Source: JANNVK01 sp031430435 (GTDB lineage Bacteria > Acidobacteriota > Blastocatellia > Pyrinomonadales > Pyrinomonadaceae). From it: a stretch of 64,000 nt of DNA. Below, piece after piece: positions 15,786 to 22,817 of the stretch. The stretch is taken from contig JANPBM010000066.1 of assembly GCA_031430435.1 (NCBI GenBank), forward strand, positions 89,687 to 153,686, read 5' to 3'. The translations under genes and the position numbers were made by a program. The notes under the pieces are model-generated. The model was given only the letters and a program-made list of their open reading frames with translations, was not told where the DNA came from and ran no database searches. Positions within the stretch are counted from its first letter, which is position 1; each line of letters starts with the position of its first letter.

Positions 15786-16418
15786 TTAGAATCGAACTTT
15801 TTCTTCTTTTGCATCCGAAGCGCTTTTGGAAACTTTCCAATCGGCTTCGGTAGCATAAAAATTAACATCGAAAGAAGTCAGACTTTGCACCGGAATCCCG
15901 TCGAATTCGGTTGGAGCATCATCGAATTTAACAATCGAACCAATGCCGATGACCTCCGATCCCAAGTCTTTGACAAGATCAATCGTTTCACGAATTGCTC
16001 GTCCCGAACGCAACACATCATCCACGATAATTGCCGGATAAACATCGCCTGAGCCGATGTATTGACGAAATTGACGCTTGCCGTCTTCGAGTTCTGCCCA
16101 ATAAATTTGCGAAGCATTCAAGGCTTCGCGAACTCCGAAAGCAACCACGATTCCGCCCGGACTGGGCGAGATAATCGAAACTTTCGGCAGTTTGCTTGAA
16201 ATACCTTTAATCGTTCTGAACATTCGACTTAACCCGACCGATAAAACTCTCGCATTATCGTAATAACGAAACGCAAGCGGCATTTGAAAGTAATGCGAAG
16301 CGTGTTTTCCGTTCGGGTAAACGAAATGTCCGTGCCGATACGCACCTGTTTTTTTCAAGATTTCCATGACCGATTCGGAACTCGGAATCAAATCGACCGA
16401 AGGATTTACAACTGACAT
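15786..16418 (-). CDS. pyrE: Orotate phosphoribosyltransferase-like protein
   Basis: The start is set at the ATG 16416-16418 (MSVVNPSVDLIP), which has AAGGAG six bases upstream, giving 210 residues. Motifs are GHFVYPNGKHASHYFQMPLA (substrate loop), SPSPGGIVVAFGVREAL, and the PRPP-binding signature AIIVDDVLRSGRAI. The family attaches ribose-5-phosphate to a base; the overall pattern fits OPRTase in pyrimidine synthesis, though the sequence is somewhat divergent. The C-terminus (about 35 residues, rich in K, S and E) is longer than usual. Other phosphoribosyltransferase roles are possible. Confidence 0.75.
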   Translation of the reverse strand: MSVVNPSVDLIPSSESVMEILKKTGAYRHGHFVYPNGKHASHYFQMPLAFRYYDNARVLSVGLSRMFRTIKGISSKLPKVSIISPSPGGIVVAFGVREALNASQIYWAELEDGKRQFRQYIGSGDVYPAIIVDDVLRSGRAIRETIDLVKDLGSEVIGIGSIVKFDDAPTEFDGIPVQSLTSFDVNFYATEADWKVSKSASDAKEEKVRF

Positions 16419-16463
16419 ATTTTTCTCCTTAAAAAGCAATTATTTGACTTCTAAAATAACATA

Positions 16464-16500
16464 AATTGCCGACGTTTGATAAATCAAAACATCGGCAATT
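16464..16500 (-). terminator. Terminator after the mechanosensitive channel gene
   Basis: ATTGCCGACGTTT and AAAACATCGGCAAT pair over 13 bp with one wobble. It lies between the mscS-like stop and the start of the phosphoribosyltransferase gene. Confidence 0.7.
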
Positions 16501-16523
16501 CGGTTTAACTTGAAAGTTTTAAG

Positions 16524-17321
16524 TTATTTGGCGTTATGAAGATTGAAATGCTGTTGCGGTTGCGGATAACCGTTCGCGCCGCAAACTTCGACAATCGTGC
16601 GGTTTGTATCAAAATAAACCTGCCAATAATGGTCGTTATGACAATACGGACGAGCCGCCAAAATCGGTCCCATCGGCGAAAAGTCCAAAATTTCGACATC
16701 GGGTTCGGGCGTTGCCATAATGTTCGGAATCTTTTTCAACGCTTCTTTCAATTTAACTTTCGCTTCGGCAACATTCACGGTCGAATCGAGTTGAGCTTTC
16801 AAATCAACGCGGCGAAACGGATTTTGCGTAAAGTTTTGAATGTTGTCGGAAAAGATTTTGTTGTTGCCGACATATGTAATTACGTTATCCATTGTTTCGA
16901 TTGTGGTTACAAACATTCCGATTTCCTTGACCGTTCCGATCGTTCCGCCGGCTTGGATAAAATCACCGACTTTAAACGGATGCAAAACAACCAAGAAAGC
17001 GCCGGCGGCAAAGTGTGCGAGAAGTCCGCCCCACGCCGTGCCGATTGCCAAACCTGCACCTGCGAGAATTGCCGCGAAACTGGTTGTATCAAAGCCGAAA
17101 TAACCGAGAATCGCCAAAATTAAGACGACGTTCAGCAAGATGACTAAAATTGAACCTGCGTAACGAATCAGGGTTGCATCAATGTTTTGTTTAGTCATCG
17201 CAGTATTGACTAATTTGACAACGTATTTAATCAGCCAACGCCCGATAATGAGAGCGGCAAAGGCTCCGAGAATTTTTGTGCCATAGCTGATAACCAGCGG
17301 CAACCACGAACTTGTATCCAT
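16524..17321 (-). CDS. mscS: Small-conductance mechanosensitive channel, MscS family
   Basis: A 265-residue protein with three N-terminal membrane helices. TM3 is the pore helix with Ala/Gly packing (AILAGAGLAIGTAWGGLLAH), followed by the beta domain motif HPFKVGDFIQAGGTIGTVKE and YVGNNKIFSDNIQN. The C-terminal alpha/beta domain ends NLHNAK. It opens on membrane tension to release solutes at osmotic downshock. The length is near that of E. coli MscS (286). The ATG lies after AGGAGATTTATCAAAA, a good ribosome site. Confidence 0.93.
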   Translation of the reverse strand: MDTSSWLPLVISYGTKILGAFAALIIGRWLIKYVVKLVNTAMTKQNIDATLIRYAGSILVILLNVVLILAILGYFGFDTTSFAAILAGAGLAIGTAWGGLLAHFAAGAFLVVLHPFKVGDFIQAGGTIGTVKEIGMFVTTIETMDNVITYVGNNKIFSDNIQNFTQNPFRRVDLKAQLDSTVNVAEAKVKLKEALKKIPNIMATPEPDVEILDFSPMGPILAARPYCHNDHYWQVYFDTNRTIVEVCGANGYPQPQQHFNLHNAK

Positions 17322-17472
17322 TTTTGATAAATCTCCTAAAGATGTAATTTTGTAAAACTTATTGCAATTAAGCGCACGAATAACCGGTGTTATTCAAAAA
17401 ATGTATTCGGGGTAATGGTCTTGGGGGGAATTGTCGGAAAAGGCAAAGCGGTTAAACTTTGCCTTTGAAAAG

Positions 17473-18204
17473 TTATTGATCTTCGACTTCGATAAATTTC
17501 GGAAGCAGAAGTTTTTGGTTTAAGACAACCCCGAATTCGGTTCCGGCTTTGACGGTTGCTTCTTCGCCTTTGGTTTGCGTTTCAGTAATCAAGCCGCCGA
17601 CTCCGCCGATGATTCCGCCGACAACCGCACCTGTTCCGCCGCCGATAACTCCGCCGAGAATTGCTCCGCCGGTTGCTCCGCCGCCGATAAAGATTGGTTT
17701 GCGATACTTCATTTTATCGCCCGAAGCCGTTCCTTCCGCATCGCTTTTGGCTTTGTCGGTGTCGAGTTCGGTTAAACTTCCGTTCATTGCTTTCTTCATT
17801 CCGTTCGGCAATTTAACTTCGATAAAGCTGACATCGATGGTGCCGGGTTTTCCGCCTTTCGCGGCGGCTTTTACTTCATCAACCTTGCCCGTAATCGTGC
17901 TGCCGGTCGGAATTACAACTACGCCTGTGTTTGAATAAACAGGTTCGGCGGTGCGGACGGTAAAAGTATCGCCGACTTTCGCCGTTTTCGATGAAATCGT
18001 CGATTCCATTCGGACGCGAAAGCGTTGAGTTTCTTCGACCGTGTAAAGTTTCGGTCCCTTGGCGACAACAGACGGTTTCGGCACAACCGGTTTTTTGGTT
18101 AAAACCGGCTTTTTGCGTCCGGATTTCTTTTGAGCAAAAGTTGCGGTTGTTCCCATTGAAAACAATGCGACGAATGTTAGAACGATGATTGATAGTTTTT
18201 TCAT
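17473..18204 (-). CDS. Secreted glycine-zipper protein of unknown function
   Basis: A 243-residue protein with a clear signal peptide (MKKLSIIVLTFVALFSMGTT, cleavage after TFAQ). A basic Lys/Pro-rich stretch follows (about 26-50), then a beta-rich region (MESTISSKTAKVGDTFTVRT, IPTGSTITGKVDEV). The C-terminal third has a glycine-zipper membrane-like segment, GGGATGGAILGGVIGGGTGA and onward. The layout suggests an envelope-associated protein that inserts into or packs against a membrane. No family name is assigned. It is a monocistronic minus-strand gene with a GGAAGAAG ribosome site. Confidence 0.7.
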   Translation of the reverse strand: MKKLSIIVLTFVALFSMGTTATFAQKKSGRKKPVLTKKPVVPKPSVVAKGPKLYTVEETQRFRVRMESTISSKTAKVGDTFTVRTAEPVYSNTGVVVIPTGSTITGKVDEVKAAAKGGKPGTIDVSFIEVKLPNGMKKAMNGSLTELDTDKAKSDAEGTASGDKMKYRKPIFIGGGATGGAILGGVIGGGTGAVVGGIIGGVGGLITETQTKGEEATVKAGTEFGVVLNQKLLLPKFIEVEDQ

Positions 18205-18389
18205 GACACACTTCTTCCTTTAGTTTAATTTTAATCTTCGGTTTCAGGGGAACATTTCTCGGACGTGATTTTTTATCGAAAAGTTGTCCGCAAATATCCG
18301 CTCGTTTGTTAAATTAAAATGCTTTCAATTGTAATTATCGTTTAATTAAAAGTTTTTCACAAAAAATTTCAACTTTTTTTCGACTTTTC

Positions 18390-18419
18390 TTGAAAATAAT
18401 ATCGGATTCGTTGTATAGT
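18390..18419 (+). promoter_or_regulatory. Candidate sigma70-type promoter
   Basis: TTGAAA (18390-18395), an 18-bp spacer and TATAGT (18414-18419). The ATG of the following gene is at 18546, so the transcript would have a leader of about 120 bases. Confidence 0.6.
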
Positions 18420-18464
18420 TCAAGCAACATAAGAACATTCTGTTTCTTTTCGTTTCTACTTCAT

Positions 18465-18490
18465 ACGCTCGGTGGTCAAACATCGAGCGT
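18465..18490 (+). promoter_or_regulatory. Hairpin in the long leader of the DUF5658-like gene
   Basis: ACGCTCGGTG pairs with CATCGAGCGT (10 bp including one G-U) around the loop GTCAAA. No T-tract follows, so it is more likely regulatory than a terminator. The gap 18205-18545 holds nothing else recognised. Confidence 0.45.
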
Positions 18491-18545
18491 AAGTTGTTTA
18501 GGAAGTGTGTCTTTTAACATAGTTTTACACGGAGTTTTTGACCAA

Positions 18546-18911
18546 ATGGACAAAATTGCACTGACCGGAATTTTATTTACATTGAATCTTTTGGACGCGA
18601 TACTGACAATTTATTGGGTTCGCAACGGCTTTGCATCCGAAGGAAATCAGTTAATGGCGGGACTGCTCGATATGGGTAACACGCCGTTTTTGGCGGTTAA
18701 AATTGCGATGGGAGCAGTAACGGCGATTGTCCTTTCGCGGTGGGGCGATTTACGGCTTGCCAAAGTCGGTTTGGCTCTTGCTCTCGGCGTTTACGTCAGT
18801 CTGATGTTTATCCACTTTATTACGGGACTTTCCGCGTTCGGTTACATTTCCGAAGAAACCATCAATCAATTTGCGGTTATTTCTCATCAAGCCTTTGCGG
18901 TTATTTTGTAA
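18546..18911 (+). CDS. DUF5658-like small membrane protein
   Basis: The start ATG at 18546 (MDKIALTGILFTLNLLDAIL) gives 121 residues. The in-frame extension upstream is not protein-like and contains the promoter. Four hydrophobic helices are visible: LTGILFTLNLLDAILTIYWV, FLAVKIAMGAVTAIVL, VGLALALGVYVSLMFIHFI, and a short final one. The first helix with NLLDA and the EGNQLMAGLL loop is typical of DUF5658 proteins. The function is unknown. GGAG lies 11 bp upstream. Confidence 0.65.
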   Translation: MDKIALTGILFTLNLLDAILTIYWVRNGFASEGNQLMAGLLDMGNTPFLAVKIAMGAVTAIVLSRWGDLRLAKVGLALALGVYVSLMFIHFITGLSAFGYISEETINQFAVISHQAFAVIL

Positions 18912-19125
18912 TGTAAAATCGCTTTAATTACAATGATTTATACGCCTTCCGGTTAGAAATTAGGCATCAAGCGGTCATCAAATATTCAAACGATGTGATT
19001 AATCCGTAAAACCTTTCGACTCTTTCCAACATTGAAAAAATTCCGACAAATACAGGAAACTTTTTCTCCAAGTCATCGATAACCACAATGACTAACCGGA
19101 ACTAAAAAACAAGGAAACTTCTGCA

Positions 19126-20517
19126 ATGACAATAAAAATAAACCCGATACTGCCCAAACATCAACCGTCAACGAATTATAAGCCGACAATCAAGCCGAAA
19201 GTTGCGGATAAAACCAAGCAAACCAATCAAGCAATCAAAAATTTAGCCGTCAGATTCGGCGGTGACGACGAAATAAAACCGGTGAAGAAAACGGTCGATG
19301 ATTTTTATCGAGACCTCTCGAAAAACAGTACGCTTAAACCGAAAGACGGGAATAAAATGTTTGAAGTTGAGTTCAGCGTCGGCAAATCACCGCAAAAAGC
19401 ATCGGTGGAAGATTACAGAAAAGCGTTTGATACCAAATTGTTGACAATCGCGGGTTACAAAATGTTCGACGAAAGAGAAATCGGATTGGCACGCAGTTTG
19501 ATGAATACCGAAGACAATTGGACGCTCAAAAATATTGGTTTGCGTGATGCCAAAGACGGCAGACAAGACGGAACTCTGAAAATCGGAACGAGCAAATACA
19601 GTTTAGAAAACACCAAACTTGCGGGACAAGCCGTGTTGCAATTCCGCGAATATGAATCAAAATTAAAGGACGCAAACAACGCGAAAGCCGAGACTGACAC
19701 AAACCAAATGTTAGTTGACCAAGGCAGAGTTGTTTACAATTCGATTGTCAATAACGTTGAAAGCGCGATAAATCTCGGCATTGACGGAATCCTGTCAAAC
19801 GGCGGACAAAAACCTGCTGTGTTGGGTAATCCGTTCCGTCCGCAAGTAAATTTATCGGGCATCAAAGCCGATTACCAAAGCGAAATGATGCGGCGGGATA
19901 TAAACGGTAAACTGGACGGCAACGGACTGAAACGCGGAGATTTTACGGAAGGCGCGGTTACAATATTGGGTCCGTTGGTGATCGGGAAAGTTAGTTCGCC
20001 ATTCAAAGCACCGAATACTTTGAAGAGTTTGGGTGCGTTGCCCGAAGTCAATGTTCTAAAAACTACGCCTTCTCTTTCAATCGACAAAACTAGAATTCCC
20101 GAAGGTAAACCGAAAGTTCTTGACCCGAAAGATGTTCATCCCGATAATGTTCGCGGAACAAAAGGCGAGAACAAATCAGCAAAAGTTTTGTCGGAAAATG
20201 GATATAGAATTGAACAACTATCTGATAAAGTTAAAGGAAGTCGGCAAAATATTAAGAATCCTGATTTCAAGATTGAAGGAAAAATCTTTGATGCTTATAC
20301 GCCAAAGACAACTACATCAGCTAGAAATATTTGGACAACATTAGAAGACAAAATACTTAAAACCCAAGCAAATAGATTTGTTGTTAATATGGATGAATCA
20401 AAATTAACACTTGAGCAAATGACCAAACAGTTCAAAGATTTTCCGATGAAAGGATTAAAGGAAGTAATTCTGACTAAAGATGGGAAAGTAATACATTTTT
20501 TTCCATTTAATAAATAG
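19126..20517 (+). CDS. Polymorphic toxin with CdiA-CT-type tRNase domain
   Basis: A 463-residue protein. The N-terminal about 340 residues are charged, soluble and of no recognised family; there is no signal peptide. A linker (about 325-345, KPKVLDPKDVHPDNVRGTKG) leads to a C-terminal domain (about 347-463). It carries GENKSAKVLSENGYRIEQL, NPDFKIEGKIFDAYTP, SARNIWTTLEDKI and a final KEVILTKDGKVIHFF. This order matches the CdiA_C tRNase family of contact-dependent inhibition toxins. The toxin end is visibly AT-richer than the front half. The next gene, 14 bp downstream, is the likely immunity gene. The delivery route is unknown: no TpsB, T6SS, T7SS or eCIS gene is present in the window. Confidence 0.8.
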   Translation: MTIKINPILPKHQPSTNYKPTIKPKVADKTKQTNQAIKNLAVRFGGDDEIKPVKKTVDDFYRDLSKNSTLKPKDGNKMFEVEFSVGKSPQKASVEDYRKAFDTKLLTIAGYKMFDEREIGLARSLMNTEDNWTLKNIGLRDAKDGRQDGTLKIGTSKYSLENTKLAGQAVLQFREYESKLKDANNAKAETDTNQMLVDQGRVVYNSIVNNVESAINLGIDGILSNGGQKPAVLGNPFRPQVNLSGIKADYQSEMMRRDINGKLDGNGLKRGDFTEGAVTILGPLVIGKVSSPFKAPNTLKSLGALPEVNVLKTTPSLSIDKTRIPEGKPKVLDPKDVHPDNVRGTKGENKSAKVLSENGYRIEQLSDKVKGSRQNIKNPDFKIEGKIFDAYTPKTTTSARNIWTTLEDKILKTQANRFVVNMDESKLTLEQMTKQFKDFPMKGLKEVILTKDGKVIHFFPFNK

Positions 20518-20531
20518 AAGCGAGATAATTT

Positions 20532-20990
20532 ATGGCACTTCAATTTTACTTGAGTTTAGAAACGGCAAAAACAACCGAGGAATTATTTAATTTAATCCTT
20601 CAAGAGTCTGATATAGACGGAATAAATATAAATGATAAAGGAGAGTTTTATGCAACCGGTGTTGTCGGGTCAGTATCATTCGACACAAAAAACTGGAAAG
20701 AAATGATTTTAGACGATTTTGGGATAATTTCTGATATAAGTATTTGGTGTTGGCATAGAAACAGCGAATATAAAGAAGGTTTGAGAAACATCTTGAAAGC
20801 CTACATTTGTATATTAAAACATACGGCAGGTGATGCAGTATTACGACATGATTCGGGGTATGTAAACTTGGTTAGAAAGAATGGAGTAATACATTTAGAT
20901 TCTGAGGCATTTTTTGAAGATGAAGAAGCAATGTGGCGTTTCAAAGATGTTCCTTTCAAGTATGAAGTCAAAGACTTGAATATGAATTAA
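20532..20990 (+). CDS. Probable immunity protein, SitI3-like
   Basis: A 152-residue acidic, soluble protein starting MALQFYLSLETAKTTEELF. Its opening strand followed by a helix, and the central ISIWCWHRNSEYKEGLRNIL and RHDSGYVNLVRKNG, resemble SitI3-type immunity proteins from Myxococcus toxin exchange systems. It directly follows the toxin with a 14-bp gap and shares its AT-rich base use. Its expected role is to bind and neutralise the toxin domain in the producing cell. The function is inferred mainly from position. Confidence 0.65.
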   Translation: MALQFYLSLETAKTTEELFNLILQESDIDGININDKGEFYATGVVGSVSFDTKNWKEMILDDFGIISDISIWCWHRNSEYKEGLRNILKAYICILKHTAGDAVLRHDSGYVNLVRKNGVIHLDSEAFFEDEEAMWRFKDVPFKYEVKDLNMN

Positions 20991-20993
20991 GTT

Positions 20994-21077
20994 GTCAAAG
21001 CCGATTACCAAAGCGAAATGATGCGCCGCGACATCGCCGGCAAACTGAAGTTTGAACTTTTAACCTTTATTTTCTAA
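20994..21077 (+). pseudogene. Orphan fragment of a sister toxin gene
   Basis: The frame VKADYQSEMMRRDIAGKL and nine more residues runs to a stop at 21075-21077. It copies residues about 245-264 of the toxin gene (19862-19917): the first 31 bases are identical, and the rest diverges. It has no start codon of its own. It looks like the remnant of a related toxin gene left downstream of the immunity gene. Confidence 0.8.
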
Positions 21078-21083
21078 TTGATT

Positions 21084-21129
21084 GAAGAGAACTCCGCGTC
21101 TCAGGCGGATTGTGTTCTCTTCTTTTTTT
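21084..21129 (+). terminator. Strong intrinsic terminator after the toxin-immunity locus
   Basis: GAAGAGAAC and GTTCTCTTC form the outer stem, CCGC/GCGG an inner stem, and TTTTTTT follows directly. Confidence 0.9.
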
Positions 21130-21198
21130 GTATTATTTTCGGCGTTAAAACAAATGTTGCAAATTGTCTGAAAGGTGCTATGATACAGGCGTTGAGAG

Positions 21199-21450
21199 TT
21201 TTGACGAGTGTTTTTCGCAAATATAAATGTTTACAATAAACGTTTAAGTGTTTATCGTCATCGTTCAAGCGTTTATCGTAAATGTTCGAGTGTCGGCAAT
21301 AAACGTTCGAGTGTTTATCGTAAATGCTTAAGTATTTGTTGTAAACGTTTGAGCATTAGCAATAAACGTTCGAGTGTTTATCGTAAACGTTCGAGTATTT
21401 GTTATAAACGTTCGAGTGTTGATAATAAACATTTATGCTCAACAAAGATT
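21199..21450 (+). repeat. 21-bp tandem array 2 (nine clear units plus degenerate flanks)
   Basis: Units start at 21241, 21262, 21283, 21304, 21325, 21346, 21367, 21388 and 21409, in perfect 21-bp register. The consensus is CGTTCGAGTGTTTATCGTAA plus A. The CGTTCGAGTG half and the final TAAA are conserved; the seven bases between them vary (TTTATCG, TCGGCAA, TTTGTTG, TTAGCAA and others). Many units hold the dyad GTTTA-TCG-TAAAC across the unit border. Weak units flank both sides (from 21199 and to about 21450). The array ends about 190 bp before the next ATG. Confidence 0.92.
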
Positions 21451-21642
21451 AGCTTAAACGTAATCGAATTATGTTCAAGCCGAACCCGACGCAATTCAAG
21501 CGTAACTTTATTTTACTTCTGACAGACAGGGCTATATTCAAGGGGAATAAGGTTTTGCTTAAGTAAAATTAAGTTGCTTCCGAAATGAACCGAGTTTTGT
21601 TTACCGCAAACTCAATTTCCAAACAACAACTAAGGAGATTAT

Positions 21643-22002
21643 ATGTCACGCAAAAAGAAAGTATCACTCATTACAGAAGACGCAAACGCGCGTTTAGCAG
21701 GAATTAAATCGATTGATCCGCATTTGGACTTAGGAAACGGCTTAAGCGCCGAAATATATGCGAGTAAAATTGAAGCGACCGCCAATTCGCTCAATGATTA
21801 CAACACATCGCTTTCAATATCCGATGAAAAACTCGGCATTTATGAAGCAAACGAACTTGATTTAAGAGATTTTCACGAACGAATTTTATTAACCGTTGGC
21901 GGAAGATACGGAAAAAACAGTGCCGAATACGAAATGGCGGGCGGTAAGAAAAAATCGGATCGCCGACATTCGACCAAAGCAAAAGCACCGAAGATTGCAT
22001 AA
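21643..22002 (+). CDS. Unrecognised small charged protein downstream of second 21-bp array
   Basis: A 119-residue protein preceded by TAAGGAGATTATATG, a strong ribosome site. It starts MSRKKKVSLITEDANARLAG. The body (IKSIDPHLDLGNGL, then helical segments) is followed by LRDFHERILLTVGGRYGKNS and EYEMAGGKKKSDRRHSTKAK. The end is strongly basic. There is no signal peptide or membrane helix. The central helices with the RYGKNSAEYEMAGG turn look like a conserved core, but I cannot name the family. As with the gene at 11800, it follows a 21-bp array and has a basic tail. Confidence 0.75.
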   Translation: MSRKKKVSLITEDANARLAGIKSIDPHLDLGNGLSAEIYASKIEATANSLNDYNTSLSISDEKLGIYEANELDLRDFHERILLTVGGRYGKNSAEYEMAGGKKKSDRRHSTKAKAPKIA

Positions 22003-22006
22003 AAAT

Positions 22007-22049
22007 AAATTTGGATTCAACATAAAAATTTATTGCAACCAAATTTTTT
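22007..22049 (+). terminator. Probable terminator of the array-2 gene
   Basis: AAATTTGG (22007-22014) pairs with CCAAATTT (22039-22046) and a T-run follows. Confidence 0.65.
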
Positions 22050-22493
22050 ATGTACGTTAAATTAAAAAAATATGTAATAAGCAGGTGAGAGTATGTTTTC
22101 AGGTATTATGCGAAAGCCCGCACGAAGTAAGGGCGAGAAAGCACAATTACTTCGCGCGTCTCTCCGCATTTTTATTATCCTGTAAAATATATGCTGACCT
22201 GCTTATATGCTTCGGCTTGTCGATAAACGTTGAGTTGAATAAAGTTAAACGCCGCAACAAACTTGTATGTTGAACTTTGCGGAAGTTATTTTCGCAATCC
22301 GGTTCCCGTTTGGTATAAAAGAAAGGATAAGAAAACATATTCTGCTTTTATCCGCGCGCATCGGTGTTAAAACCTTTTTCCGGTTTCAAATAAGAACCGG
22401 GTCAGATTTTTCAACGACTTTGCAAAAGCCGTAAAAGCTAAAGCGGGTCAGCTTTTTGCAAGTAAATTCTTTTCGAGTATATTAACTTACTCG
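22050..22493. other. Intergenic region without a recognised gene
   Basis: This 444-bp stretch lies between the array-2 gene terminator and the MITE. Short frames are present but show no protein-like features or good ribosome sites. Near 22297 the stretch AATCCGGTTCCCGTTTGGTATA loosely resembles one after the array-1 gene (12642). GGGTCAG words recur at 22399 and 22444. An undetected RNA gene cannot be excluded. Confidence 0.4.
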
Positions 22494-22771
22494 CCTTAGT
22501 CGTAATGCCCCAACAAAAAGTTAGAATGTGTGTTTTTCGGTCGCGTAGCGACTATTATGAGTTTAGCCGTGTTTTTCAAAGCACGGTTAAAGGTTGAAAA
22601 ACTCTTTTGCGGCGTAGCTGCAACTGAATTTAACTGCAAGTTTATTCAATTGTCGCTGACGCGACACGCATCTTGGTTTTGTGTTCCGTGCAATAAATTA
22701 CACGGCTAAAGTCATTTAGTCGCTACGCGACAATTAAGGAATAACTTTTTGTTGGGGTATTACCCTTAGTC
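22494..22771. mobile_element. MITE with 22-bp inverted ends and 8-bp target duplication
   Basis: The element spans 22502-22763. Its left end GTAATGCCCCAACAAAAAGT plus TA and right end TAACTTTTTGTTGGGGTATT plus AC are complementary with one mismatch. The flanks are direct repeats CCTTAGTC at 22494-22501 and 22764-22771. Inside are GTCGC...GCGAC palindromes and two TAGCCGTG/CACGGCTA blocks; there is no reading frame. Ends starting GTAA together with 8-bp duplications are typical of the IS66 family, so mobilisation by an IS66-type transposase is likely. Confidence 0.9.
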
Positions 22772-22817
22772 TGCTTATTTGTTTTTACAACCATCTGAGT
22801 TTAGAATACCGTTACCG

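Noticed and set aside
11482..21450. The 21-bp arrays as CRISPR arrays
   Set aside because: Units are far too short, variable parts are only 5-8 bp, repeats are degenerate, and no cas gene is nearby.
21208..21522. A frame across array 2 encoding Arg/Ser/Tyr-rich repeats
   Set aside because: Same reason: the period is a multiple of three. No ribosome site or conserved fold is visible.
22050..22493. Riboswitch or tRNA-like RNA in the gap before the MITE
   Set aside because: Only short, weak stems and GGGTCAG words are visible; no known RNA pattern could be matched by eye.
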